A stretch of 64,000 nucleotides of DNA from Thalassovita litoralis. Lineage in GTDB: Bacteria; Pseudomonadota; Alphaproteobacteria; Rhodobacterales; Rhodobacteraceae. The notes beneath the pieces were generated by a model. It saw nothing but the letters and a program-made list of their open reading frames with translations. It had not been told where the DNA came from and did no database searches. The stretch lies in the NCBI RefSeq assembly GCF_900182725.1, contig NZ_FXTO01000017.1, positions 1 to 64,000 on the forward strand. Reading direction: 5' to 3'. Below are positions 1-7,702 of this stretch, piece after piece (positions within the stretch are counted from its first letter, which is position 1; each line of letters opens with the position of its first letter). Made by a program: the position numbers and the translations under genes.

Positions 1-60
1 GGGAAAGAACGGTCGCAGCCGCGCCATCTGTTCGTCGGTCAGCCAAAATAGATTGCTCAT
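1..60 (-). CDS. IS5-family transposase, N-terminal 20 residues only
   Basis: Reading from 60 down gives MSNLFWLTDEQMARLRPFFP, a very typical start of IS5-family DDE transposases of the DUF4096 type (the F-W-L-T-D-E-Q-x-A-R-L-x-P-F-F-P pattern). The gene runs off the left edge, so the catalytic DDE residues cannot be seen and intactness cannot be judged. A purine-rich AGGGGG lies just upstream of the ATG and can serve as the ribosome binding site. Confidence 0.85.
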   Translation of the reverse strand, partial: MSNLFWLTDEQMARLRPFFP

Positions 61-133
61 GATACCCCCTGAAAGTTTGGGGATTTGAAGCATGCAACCA
101 ATGCGATCTCAAGCCGATTAATGGGTCCTGAGC
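1..133 (-). mobile_element. Left-edge fragment of an IS5-family insertion sequence
   Basis: The first 60 bases encode, on the minus strand, the N-terminus of an IS5-type transposase. The bases that follow, up to about 133, look like the upstream end of the element. A likely terminal repeat, read on the minus strand, begins GGCTCAGGACCCATT and abuts a CTAG tetranucleotide at 134-137, the kind of short target favoured by some IS5 subgroups. The rest of the element lies outside the window, so the boundary is inferred from one end only. It sits immediately after the stop codon of the GTA g3.5 gene, and therefore between g3.5 and whatever GTA genes follow. Confidence 0.7.
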
Positions 134-361
134 CTAGTGTCCTGCCTGCAAAAGCTGCTGAAACGCCTGCGCCAGAATGGTCCCCACCACCCCGTAGACT
201 GTCAGCCACAGCCGTTTTTCCAACCGTTCCATCATTTCTTCCTGCTTTTCGATCCGCCGGTTCAGCGCGTCGTTATGCAACTTGCTCACTCTTTCATGCG
301 CCTCCAGCCGCAACGCAGGTGCGCAATCGAAAGCCTCGAACCCCATACGTTCATCCCGCAT
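134..361 (-). CDS. GTA g3.5-like small head-cluster protein
   Basis: 75 residues in the position of RcGTA orf g3.5, directly after the portal gene and overlapping its 3' end by 11 bases. The protein is helical and charged in the middle (RIEKQEEMMERLEKRLW). It ends in one hydrophobic segment (LTVYGVVGTILAQAFQQLL), which suggests a small coiled-coil protein with a C-terminal anchor. Its stop codon TAG lies inside the CTAG at the inferred IS boundary, so the coding sequence seems complete but whatever followed it has been displaced by the IS. The assignment rests on position and on resemblance to the RCAP_rcc01685-type GTA head formation family. The biochemical role is not established here. Confidence 0.75.
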   Translation of the reverse strand: MRDERMGFEAFDCAPALRLEAHERVSKLHNDALNRRIEKQEEMMERLEKRLWLTVYGVVGTILAQAFQQLLQAGH

Positions 362-1550
362 GACCGTCCCCTTCCGTGGCCAGAACCGGCAGCCCCAGCA
401 TCCGGCGCTTTTCCGTTTCGCTCAGGAACGCGGCCTCGGATACCCGCCGCCAGATCGAGTCCCGCTCGCTCGCCAATGCCGGGACCTGATCCAGATCGGG
501 CCGCAGATCCAGCCGCGCCCCGTCCCCGGTAAACCCAGACAGCCATTCGCCCAGCCGCGCCGTCACCTTCTGCACCAGCGGCAATACCGTCAGACGGTAA
601 AACGCCCGGTTCGCCTCTTGGTAATTGGCATAGGTTGCGTCCCCTGGCAGGCCCAGCATCATCGGCGGCACCCCAAAGGCCAGCGCGATTTCCCGCGCCG
701 CACTTTCCTTGGTTTTCTGGAACTCCATATCGCTGGGCGAAAATCCCATCGGTTTCCAGTCCAGCCCCCCTTCCAGCAGCATTGGCCGCCCCGCATTCCG
801 TGCGCCCTGATGGTGGCTTTCCATTTCCTCCACCAGCCGCTCATACTGATCCGGTGCCAGACTGCCCTGACCGTCGCCGCCGCGATACACAATCGCCCCC
901 GAAGGCCGCGCCGCATTATCCAGCAGTGCCTTTGACCAGCGCGAGGCACTGTTATGCACATCCAACGCCTGTGCCGCCGCCTGCATGGGCGAAAACCCGT
1001 AATGGTCATCCTGCGGGTGAAAGTTACGGATATGGCAGATCGGTGGCATGGCCCCCGTCATGTCAAACCGATGCTTGCGCCCATTCACCGCGTACTCATA
1101 CGCCACCGGCCAACCATCCGTCCCCGGCACCAGCGCCATCCGATCAGACCGCAAAATATGCAACTCCATCGGTACGGCCCCATCGCTGCCCACCGCTTCG
1201 ACATAGCCGTTCCCGGTCAGCAAAATCTGCGCGTACAGGGCCTCCAGCATTTCGGCCCGTCCCTGCGCCGGATTTGGATGGCGCAGCAACTCTGTCACCG
1301 GATGCACATCGTAGCGCTGCAACCGATCCTGCAAACTCAGCGGAACCGAGGCCGCCGCCTCGCTGATCAGCTTCACACAGCGGAACCCCACCGGGTTTCC
1401 GGTGAACCCCGTGCGCGTCAAAGACACGGTATCGCGCGGGCTCCAGGCCACCCGCCCCGCGCCCTGAAACGCCACCACCGGGCCGGTGGCGCTGGCCTTG
1501 GTTTCCGGCGCGGTCTCAGGCGTCCCGCGTCTGAAGAAGTCCATAATCAT
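351..1550 (-). CDS. GTA portal protein (HK97-type phage portal, g3)
   Basis: 399 residues. This is a portal protein forming the dodecameric ring at the capsid vertex through which DNA is packaged. Family signatures include the early NPVGFRCVKLISEAAASVPL segment, the L-x-x-P-N motif (LLRHPNPAQGR), and the C-terminal AFGVPPMMLGLPGDATYANYQ stretch characteristic of HK97-type portals. Start: AGGAG lies about ten bases before the ATG at 1550. A second ATG follows two codons later, and a longer reading from 1598 has no ribosome binding site. It follows TerL by about 93 bases and overlaps g3.5, as in RcGTA-type clusters, where one transcript covers the head and tail genes. Confidence 0.92.
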   Translation of the reverse strand: MIMDFFRRGTPETAPETKASATGPVVAFQGAGRVAWSPRDTVSLTRTGFTGNPVGFRCVKLISEAAASVPLSLQDRLQRYDVHPVTELLRHPNPAQGRAEMLEALYAQILLTGNGYVEAVGSDGAVPMELHILRSDRMALVPGTDGWPVAYEYAVNGRKHRFDMTGAMPPICHIRNFHPQDDHYGFSPMQAAAQALDVHNSASRWSKALLDNAARPSGAIVYRGGDGQGSLAPDQYERLVEEMESHHQGARNAGRPMLLEGGLDWKPMGFSPSDMEFQKTKESAAREIALAFGVPPMMLGLPGDATYANYQEANRAFYRLTVLPLVQKVTARLGEWLSGFTGDGARLDLRPDLDQVPALASERDSIWRRVSEAAFLSETEKRRMLGLPVLATEGDGHAG

Positions 1551-1643
1551 ACCGTCCACACTCCTTTTCCCAATCAACCCGCAGGCTGCCCCGCTCATCG
1601 GCGTTGAAAGACACCCTGATCTGAAAAGTTTAAGAAAACTGAA

Positions 1644-3035
1644 CTAGAGCGTGCGCAGCCTTGGCCGCGCCACCGGACGCTGGTTCAAAATCAGCTCGTG
1701 CAAGGCCCAGACCAGCGCATCGGCCCGGTCAGGACTGCCACCGCCCACATATCCGGCGCGGGTCATGGCACATAGCTGATCCTCTAACACGCCCAGGCCA
1801 CGAACATGATGCACCCGTCCTTGTTCATACAGCGCCGCCACCGGCTCGGCCCGCACGGTTTTTCCACGCGTGGCGTGCAGCTTGCGGAACGGCACATCCG
1901 GCGCAACCTGCCGGATCACCGCTTCCACCAGATCACCGCCTTGGTTGACCTCTGCCACCAAACGGTCCGCGCCCCAATCCTGCACCGCCCCGGCTGCCAC
2001 CCGCGCCCATTCTGTCGGGCCAACGCCCTGCACCGACAGATCGGCCAGCACATAGGCATCCACCCCCGCGATCCCGGCCACCACGATCCCGCATTCATCT
2101 GAACCGGCATGGCCCGTCACCGGCGGGTCCACCGCCACCACCACGCGGTCCAGCGGCGGCACGTCATCCACACGGCCGCTTTCGATCATGCCCAATGACC
2201 ACAGCGCCCCTTCGGCCTCTTCCATCAGCACACCGTCCAATTCCTGCCGCCCCAGCCGCGTCCCGGCATAGCGTTCCTGCACTTCTTTCAGGAAACTTGC
2301 CGCCAGATTGGCCCGGTTCGCCTCGGTCGCAGCATGTGTCACCACGGTCGAGGATTGCTTCAACACCCCCTTCAGCACCGGCACGTTACGCGGCGTGGTC
2401 GTCACACAGACCCGTGGTGCCTCGCCCAGCCGCAGCCCGAATTGCAACATGTCCCATGTGTCCTGCGCCTTGGGCCATTTCGCCAACTCGTCCACCCATG
2501 CCGCATCGAATTGCGGCCCGCGCAAGGCCTCGGGGCTATGGGCGGAAAACACCTGCGCCGTGGCCCCGTTCGGCCAGATCAGCATCTTCCGCCCTGCATG
2601 CCATTCGGGGCGGCGATCCGGCGGGGAGCAGGCCAATATCCCGCTTTCCCCGAAAATCATCACCTCGCGCGTTTGATCCACGGTTTCCCCCACGATGGCC
2701 AGCCGCCGCGCCCGTCCGGGGTCCAGCGGTTTCGCGCCTTCCACCATGGACCGCACCCATTCCGCCCCGGCACGGGTTTTCCCTGCTCCACGTCCCCCCA
2801 TGATCACCCAATTCCGCCAGTCACCTTCGGGCGGCAACTGATGCGGCATCGCCCAGAACTCGAACAAAAAAGGGAGAGCAAGAAGCTCTCCCTCGGTCAG
2901 GCTATCCAGAAACGCGCCCTGCACCGCGGCAGGAGCGGAGGCGATCCAATCGGCACCTGATACGATCCCGCGCCCCGTCAAAGTCGATGGCATATCCGTT
3001 GACAATGCCAGCTTGCTCTTGCTGTCGTTTTGCAA
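1644..3035 (-). CDS. GTA terminase large subunit (TerL, g2)
   Basis: Up to 463 residues. This is the ATPase/nuclease that packages DNA into GTA heads. The Walker A motif is clear (MGGRGAGKT, about residue 79-87). The C-terminal RNase H-like nuclease begins at VVVAVDPPV and carries a late acidic motif (SPDRADALVWAL). The start is uncertain. The TTG at 3035 has GAGAGGG just upstream but gives a 134-base overlap with g1. An ATG at 2993 (MPSTLTGRG) shortens the overlap but lacks a good ribosome binding site. The product is usually a headful packager in GTAs. No disruption is visible in this gene. Confidence 0.93.
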   Translation of the reverse strand: MQNDSKSKLALSTDMPSTLTGRGIVSGADWIASAPAAVQGAFLDSLTEGELLALPFLFEFWAMPHQLPPEGDWRNWVIMGGRGAGKTRAGAEWVRSMVEGAKPLDPGRARRLAIVGETVDQTREVMIFGESGILACSPPDRRPEWHAGRKMLIWPNGATAQVFSAHSPEALRGPQFDAAWVDELAKWPKAQDTWDMLQFGLRLGEAPRVCVTTTPRNVPVLKGVLKQSSTVVTHAATEANRANLAASFLKEVQERYAGTRLGRQELDGVLMEEAEGALWSLGMIESGRVDDVPPLDRVVVAVDPPVTGHAGSDECGIVVAGIAGVDAYVLADLSVQGVGPTEWARVAAGAVQDWGADRLVAEVNQGGDLVEAVIRQVAPDVPFRKLHATRGKTVRAEPVAALYEQGRVHHVRGLGVLEDQLCAMTRAGYVGGGSPDRADALVWALHELILNQRPVARPRLRTL

Positions 3036-3243
3036 ATTCCCTCTCCACTTCTATGGCAATCCGCAACCAATGGCGGATGTCCTGTATCGCCTTCGTGCCG
3101 TCCTTGACGACCTCCATGTTTCCATCCCGTAGTTTTGCCTGCATGTTGGCCATATCGGCCCTCAACGCCTCTAGCTGGTTCCTGATTTCAGTCAGGCTTT
3201 CGCCCAGCGGAAAGGCGCTGTCGTCGGTCGTGATCAAAGTCAT
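2902..3243 (-). CDS. GTA g1, probable small terminase
   Basis: 113 residues, first gene of the GTA cluster. The central part (EIRNQLEALRADMANMQAKL, then TKAIQDIRHWLRIAIEVEREFAKRQQ) is a helical coiled-coil region of the kind found in RcGTA g1, which has been proposed as the small terminase TerS. The 3' end overlaps TerL in another frame, and the C-terminal residues encoded there (RIRCRLDRLRSCRGAG) have an unusual arginine/cysteine-rich composition, as expected for overprinted sequence. The start at 3243 is preceded only by a weak GAGCAAAG. The function is inferred from family and position. Confidence 0.78.
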   Translation of the reverse strand: MTLITTDDSAFPLGESLTEIRNQLEALRADMANMQAKLRDGNMEVVKDGTKAIQDIRHWLRIAIEVEREFAKRQQEQAGIVNGYAIDFDGARDRIRCRLDRLRSCRGAGRVSG

Positions 3244-3290
3244 CTTTGCTCGCTCTGCCTCATGCTCGGAGTGGTCCCCGCACGAGAGAA

Positions 3291-3328
3291 ACAGAAAAAG
3301 CGGCTCCGGGGTTGCCCCCGCGCCGCTT
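3291..3328 (-). terminator. Terminator-like hairpin in the GTA leader
   Basis: On the minus strand, AAGCGGC and GCCGCTT (7 bp) enclose an inner CGGGG-GCAA-CCCCG stem closed by a GNRA-type GCAA loop. TTTCTGTTT follows directly. It lies between the promoter at 3354-3382 and g1, and no other minus-strand gene in the window could use it. It therefore looks like an attenuator of the GTA operon. The structure is visible in the sequence; the function is inferred. Confidence 0.7.
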
Positions 3329-3353
3329 GCCCACTTCTTCTAGCATGACACAA

Positions 3354-3382
3354 AACCTACACAGGACCGTTCGCAAAGTCAA
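3354..3382 (-). promoter_or_regulatory. Predicted sigma-70-type promoter of the GTA cluster
   Basis: On the minus strand TTGACT (3382-3377), a 17-base spacer and TAGGTT (3359-3354) form a good -35/-10 pair pointing at g1. The predicted transcript start is near 3347. The surrounding gap, 3244-3587, separates the divergent GTA cluster and nspC. Its nspC-proximal half is AT-rich, with GTTATCATTAACAAATCC near 3406, but no second promoter could be fixed there. Confidence 0.6.
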
Positions 3383-3587
3383 GCCAGAACAAAAGCTAAC
3401 CGTCCGTTATCATTAACAAATCCCTAACAATCACACTTCAATCCCAGCGACCACGCCAAAAAAACGCCCCCATTTTCCAATAAAATGTTTGCGTCCCCCA
3501 GCCCCCGGCCTTATGGGGGGCGCAATTTCACAGGCTCTGCCGTTTTCCGTGTCCATTTTGCCCTTTGGCCCACAGAAAGACCGCCCG

Positions 3588-4682
3588 ATGCTTCAAACTC
3601 CCTACTACCTGATCGACAAATCGCACCTGCTGGCGAACATGGAAAAAATCGCGTGGCTGCGCGAAGCCTCGGGTGCCAAGGCGCTGCTGGCGCTGAAATG
3701 CTTCTCCACTTGGGGCGTGTTCGATTTCATGCGCGATTACATGGACGGCACCACATCGTCCTCGCTGTATGAACTGCGTCTGGGGCGGGAAAAATTCGGC
3801 AAGGAAACCCACGCCTATTCCGTCGGCTGGGCCGATCATGAAATAGACGAAGCCGTGTCCTACGCCGACAAGATCATCTTCAATTCGCTGGGCCAGTTGG
3901 ATCGCTTCGCCCCCCGCGCGGCCTCGATCCCGATGGGTCTGCGTCTGAACCCACGCTTTTCCACCTCGGGCTTTGATCTGGCCGATCCAGCCCGCCCGTT
4001 TTCGCGTCTGGGCGAATGGGATTTGCCTCGTCTGGAACAGGCGCTGGATCGCATTTCCGGCGTGATGATCCATTACAACTGTGAAAACAGCGATTTCGAT
4101 CTGTTTTCGCAACAACTGACCCGCATCGAAACCGAATTTGGCCCCTTCCTGAAGAAACTGAACTGGATCAGCCTTGGCGGCGGCATTCATTTCACCGGGC
4201 CGGGCTACCCGCTGGACAAACTCGCCGACCGCCTGAAATCCTTTGCCGATACGCTGGGCGTACAGGTCTATCTGGAACCAGGCGAAGCCAGCATTACCAA
4301 ATCCACCACGCTCGAAGTGTCGGTTCTGGACATCATCGACAACGGCAAAAAAGTCGCCATCGTTGACAGCAGCATCGAGGCTCACATGCTGGACCTGCTG
4401 ATCTACCGCGAAACCGCCAAACTGCCGCAACAGGGCGATCACGAATATCAGATTGCCGGGAAAACCTGTCTGGCCGGGGACATCTTCGGGGATGCCCGAT
4501 TTGAAAAACCGCTGGAAATCGGCGATCATATCAGCATCGACGACGCCGCTGGTTACACAATGGTTAAAAAGAACTGGTTTAATGGCGTGAAAATGCCCGC
4601 CATCGCCATCCGCGAACTAGACGGCACCATCCGCCTGCAACGTGACTTCGGTTACGACGATTTCGCCGCCGCGCTTTCCTAA
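3588..4682 (+). CDS. nspC: Carboxynorspermidine decarboxylase
   Basis: 364 residues. A PLP-dependent fold-III decarboxylase that converts carboxynorspermidine or carboxyspermidine to the free polyamine, the last step of the alternative spermidine pathway. The start MLQTPYYLIDKS is typical of NspC. The PLP lysine is in LLALKCFSTWG, and the C-terminal half carries CLAGDIFGD, matching the alanine-racemase-like group. A TTG 99 bases upstream would add a proline-rich extension absent from the family, so the ATG at 3588 is preferred. It lies 42 bases before the gene for the preceding enzyme of the pathway, so the two are probably cotranscribed. Confidence 0.95.
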   Translation: MLQTPYYLIDKSHLLANMEKIAWLREASGAKALLALKCFSTWGVFDFMRDYMDGTTSSSLYELRLGREKFGKETHAYSVGWADHEIDEAVSYADKIIFNSLGQLDRFAPRAASIPMGLRLNPRFSTSGFDLADPARPFSRLGEWDLPRLEQALDRISGVMIHYNCENSDFDLFSQQLTRIETEFGPFLKKLNWISLGGGIHFTGPGYPLDKLADRLKSFADTLGVQVYLEPGEASITKSTTLEVSVLDIIDNGKKVAIVDSSIEAHMLDLLIYRETAKLPQQGDHEYQIAGKTCLAGDIFGDARFEKPLEIGDHISIDDAAGYTMVKKNWFNGVKMPAIAIRELDGTIRLQRDFGYDDFAAALS

Positions 4683-4724
4683 GCGCCTCATTCACCCGAA
4701 GAAACCCAAAGGGGGTCCCTACAG

Positions 4725-5972
4725 TTGAAAAAGAACGTTCTCATCATCGGCGCCGGTGGCGTCGCTCAGGTCGTGGCGCATAAATGCGCGCAAAATAACG
4801 ATGTGCTTGGCGATATTCACATCGCCAGCCGGACGCTTTCCAAATGCGAAGCGATCCTTGAGTCCGTCCGCGAAAAGGGCGCAATGAAATCCGAGGGCGT
4901 TCTTCAGGCGCATCAGGTTGACGCGATGGACACCGTCGCCGTCGCCGCCCTGATCCGGCAGACCAGCGCTCAGATTGTGATCAACGTCGGCTCCGCCTTT
5001 GTGAACATGTATGTGCTGGACGCCTGCATTGAAACCGGGGCCGCCTATATCGACACCGCGATTCACGAAGACCCCACCAAGATTTGCGAAACCCCGCCGT
5101 GGTACGCGAATTATGAATGGAAAAAACGTGACCTGTGCGCGAAAAAGGGTGTCACCGCCATTCTGGGCGCGGGCTTTGATCCGGGTGTGGTAAACGCCTT
5201 TGCCCGCTTTGCCATCGACATGATGGATGACGTGAAATCCATCGACATCGTGGACATCAACGCCGGGTCGCACGGCAAATATTTCGCCACGAACTTTGAC
5301 CCGGAAATCAACTTCCGCGAATTCACCGGCGTCGTCTACTACTGGGAAGACCAGCAGTGGAAAGAAAAAAAGATGTTCGAATCTGGCCACGATTGGGATC
5401 TGCCCGTCGTCGGCACCTGCCGCGCCTATCAGTCCGGCCATGACGAGGTTCACAGCCTTGCCACCAACTACCCGCAGGCCGATGTGCGGTTCTGGATGGG
5501 CTTTGGCGAGCATTACATCAACGTCTTTACCGTGCTGCAAAACCTTGGCCTGCTGTCCGAACAGCCCGTCAAAACCGCCGAGGGTCAAGAGGTCGTGCCG
5601 CTCAAGGTCATCAAGGCCGTGCTGCCCGATCCGTCGTCGCTGGCGCCGAACTACACCGGCAAAACCTGTATCGGTGATCTGGTCAAAGGCACCAAAGACG
5701 GCCAGCCGTTCGAAGTGTTCGTGTACAACGTCGCAGACCACAAAGAAGCCTATAACGAGGTCGGCAGCCAAGGCATTTCCTACACCGCAGGCGTGCCCCC
5801 CGTTGCCGCCGCGATGCTGGTTGCCAGCGGCGAATGGGACGCCAAAACCATGAAAAACGTCGAAGAACTGGACCCCAAGCCGTTCTTTAGCATTCTGGAC
5901 CGGATCGGCCTGCCCACCCGCGTACAGATCGGCGGTCTGGGCGGCGCAGACAAGCCCTGGACAGACGCCTGA
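4725..5972 (+). CDS. Carboxynorspermidine synthase (saccharopine dehydrogenase family)
   Basis: 415 residues. An NAD(P)H-dependent enzyme that condenses aspartate semialdehyde with a diamine (putrescine or diaminopropane) to the carboxylated polyamine used by NspC. The N-terminal Rossmann motif is VLIIGAGGVAQVVAHK. The family segments GAAYIDTAIHEDP and ILGAGFDPGVVNAFA follow. The start is TTG at 4725 with GGGGG ten bases before it; no in-frame ATG fits better. It is followed by a strong terminator, so nspC and this gene form a two-gene operon, in the reverse order to the reaction order. Confidence 0.93.
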   Translation: MKKNVLIIGAGGVAQVVAHKCAQNNDVLGDIHIASRTLSKCEAILESVREKGAMKSEGVLQAHQVDAMDTVAVAALIRQTSAQIVINVGSAFVNMYVLDACIETGAAYIDTAIHEDPTKICETPPWYANYEWKKRDLCAKKGVTAILGAGFDPGVVNAFARFAIDMMDDVKSIDIVDINAGSHGKYFATNFDPEINFREFTGVVYYWEDQQWKEKKMFESGHDWDLPVVGTCRAYQSGHDEVHSLATNYPQADVRFWMGFGEHYINVFTVLQNLGLLSEQPVKTAEGQEVVPLKVIKAVLPDPSSLAPNYTGKTCIGDLVKGTKDGQPFEVFVYNVADHKEAYNEVGSQGISYTAGVPPVAAAMLVASGEWDAKTMKNVEELDPKPFFSILDRIGLPTRVQIGGLGGADKPWTDA

Positions 5973-5979
5973 CACGATC

Positions 5980-6010
5980 AAAGCCCGGCCTCGCGCCGGG
6001 CTTTTTCTTT
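5980..6010 (+). terminator. Rho-independent terminator after the spermidine operon
   Basis: AAAGCCCGGC, loop CTCGC, GCCGGGCTTTTT and more T residues, starting seven bases after the stop codon of the synthase gene. Reversed it also has an A-tract, so it may act for the convergent DUF1992 gene as well. Confidence 0.9.
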
Positions 6011-6018
6011 CGCGAGCC

Positions 6019-6342
6019 TTATCCCTGCTGCATATATTTCCGCCGCGCCTCTTCTTCGATTGCCCGGCGCATTTCAATGTCAGCCAGCTCTGCCAAAACA
6101 GCCGTGCGCTCTGCCGCATCGGTCAGTCCTGCCAACCGCGCCCGCAACTCTGCCGCCTGTTTTTTCAGCGCCATTTCGCGCGGCAATACCCCCGCTTCGG
6201 CCATGATCCGAAACCCCGCCGCCACGGCCGCATCCCCCGGTAGTTGCGGCGACAATGGTTTGCCTGCCCCTTTCAGATCCTCAAACTGCCCTTCGGCCTG
6301 CGCCTTCAGGATTTGCCGCTCTGCCAGCTTATCAAACCGCAT
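6019..6342 (-). CDS. DUF1992 (DnaJ-C28-like) protein
   Basis: 107 residues. The sequence starts RFDKLAERQILKAQAEGQFEDL and continues with GAGKPL, which is the DUF1992 signature found in bacterial proteins and in the conserved domain of DNAJC28. It is a small soluble helical protein of unknown function. No J domain is present. A longer reading to 6483 would add a cysteine/glycine-rich N-terminus unlike the family, so the ATG at 6342 was chosen. It is convergent with the spermidine operon and divergent from the MFS gene. Confidence 0.88.
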   Translation of the reverse strand: MRFDKLAERQILKAQAEGQFEDLKGAGKPLSPQLPGDAAVAAGFRIMAEAGVLPREMALKKQAAELRARLAGLTDAAERTAVLAELADIEMRRAIEEEARRKYMQQG

Positions 6343-6473
6343 TTGATCCTCGCTTTCACGCGCTACACTTTTTGAGTTTACCACATCCAACACCGCAGGA
6401 CATTCCCCACCCCCGCAACCCCGGATTGACGCGGCAGCAAAGCCCGATACTGTCGGCGCACAGGGAGAACACC

Positions 6474-7646
6474 ATGAAATCAACTGGCCTGAATACCGGC
6501 GCCATCCTTCTGGGCCTGACGCTGGGCGTCTGCATCACCAACGGCTTTGCCCGGTTTGCCTATGGGCTGATCCTGCCCGCCATGCGCGCCGATCTGGATT
6601 GGAGCTATACACAGGCCGGGTGGATCAATACCGCCAACGCCTTGGGCTATATCATCGGCGCGATGCTGACGCTGCTGATCGTCCAGCGCATCCCCGCCGC
6701 CCGCATTTTTCAATGGGGCATGGGTCTGACCGTTGTGTTCCTGATCGCCACGGCCTTCACCCACGATTACAGCCTGCTGACCCTGTGGCGGCTGCTGACG
6801 GGCATCGGCGGCGCAATGGCCTTTATCGCTGGTGGGGCCTTGGCCGCAGCCCTGCACCCCGACAAACAAAGCCGCAACGCGCTGGCCATTGCCATCTATT
6901 ACGGTGTGGGCGGTGGGTTAGGCATGGTCCTGTCCGGCGCGGGCCTGCCGTGGCTGTTTCACCATTACCCGCCCGCTATCTGGCCCTATAGCTGGGGTCT
7001 GATGGGGCTGGTCAGCGCGATCTTCCTGCCGCTGTGTCTGTGGGCCGCACAACAACTTCACCCACCCGTGAAACCCGCCACCCCACCCCAAGGCCACCTG
7101 CCGCTGGGGCGCATGATCTTTCAGATTCTGGGCTATTTCGGGTTTGGGCTGGGCTATATCGTCTATGTCACCTTCCTTGTGGCGTGGATGAAACGCGGCT
7201 TTGACACCGCAACGCTGATTTCGGCGGTCTGGATCACAATGGGGCTGGGCATCATGCTGTCGCCCTTTATCTGGCGTCCGCTGCTGGCGCGGTTCCGGTC
7301 CGGCATCCCGCTGGCCGCGATCCTGATCACAATGGCCGCCGGGGGCTTGTTGCCGCTGGTGCTGCCATCCGTTCTGGGGTTGATCCTGTCCGCCGCCCTG
7401 TTTGGCGCGTCGGTCTTCATGGCCCCGTCCGCCGTCACCAGCTTTTGCCGCCTGAACCTGCCCCCCGAACGCTGGGGGCGCGCTGTCAGCCTGTTCACCG
7501 TGGTCTTTGCCGTGGGACAAACCATCGGTCCCATCGCCGCCGGTGCACTGGGGGACATCACTGGCGACATCGGCCAAAGCCTTGCTGCGGGCGGCGCAAT
7601 TCTGGCCTTGGGCGCATTGGTCGCCCTGCTTCAGAAGCCATTGTAA
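6474..7646 (+). CDS. YbfB/YjiJ-family MFS transporter
   Basis: 390 residues with about twelve hydrophobic segments, an inner-membrane secondary transporter. The opening TLGVCITNGFARFAYGLILPAM and the segment W-S-Y-T-Q-A-G-W-I-N-T-A-N match the YbfB/YjiJ (DUF1228) group. Substrates of this group are not established. The start at 6474 has CAGGGAGA at good spacing; the frame is open further upstream but overlaps the DUF1992 gene. It is single, with no linked enzyme genes to suggest a substrate. Confidence 0.88.
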   Translation: MKSTGLNTGAILLGLTLGVCITNGFARFAYGLILPAMRADLDWSYTQAGWINTANALGYIIGAMLTLLIVQRIPAARIFQWGMGLTVVFLIATAFTHDYSLLTLWRLLTGIGGAMAFIAGGALAAALHPDKQSRNALAIAIYYGVGGGLGMVLSGAGLPWLFHHYPPAIWPYSWGLMGLVSAIFLPLCLWAAQQLHPPVKPATPPQGHLPLGRMIFQILGYFGFGLGYIVYVTFLVAWMKRGFDTATLISAVWITMGLGIMLSPFIWRPLLARFRSGIPLAAILITMAAGGLLPLVLPSVLGLILSAALFGASVFMAPSAVTSFCRLNLPPERWGRAVSLFTVVFAVGQTIGPIAAGALGDITGDIGQSLAAGGAILALGALVALLQKPL

Positions 7647-7675
7647 AAAAAACGCCCCCCGAAAGACCGGAGGGC
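7645..7675 (-). terminator. Terminator of mltG
   Basis: On the minus strand, GCCCTCCG, loop GTCTTT and CGGGGGGC (8 bp with one G-T pair) are followed by GTTTTTTTT. It lies between the convergent MFS and mltG genes and is oriented for mltG. Confidence 0.8.
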
Positions 7676-7702
7676 ATTGTTGCTACAGATCAGTGACCGA
7701 CC

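Noticed and set aside
3260-3346. 28-codon leader open frame before GTA g1, as an annotated gene
   Set aside because: No ribosome binding site and no way to show translation; it is kept only as part of the attenuation idea.
4719-6119. Minus-strand open frame of 466 codons
   Set aside because: Antisense of carboxynorspermidine synthase and crosses a strong terminator.
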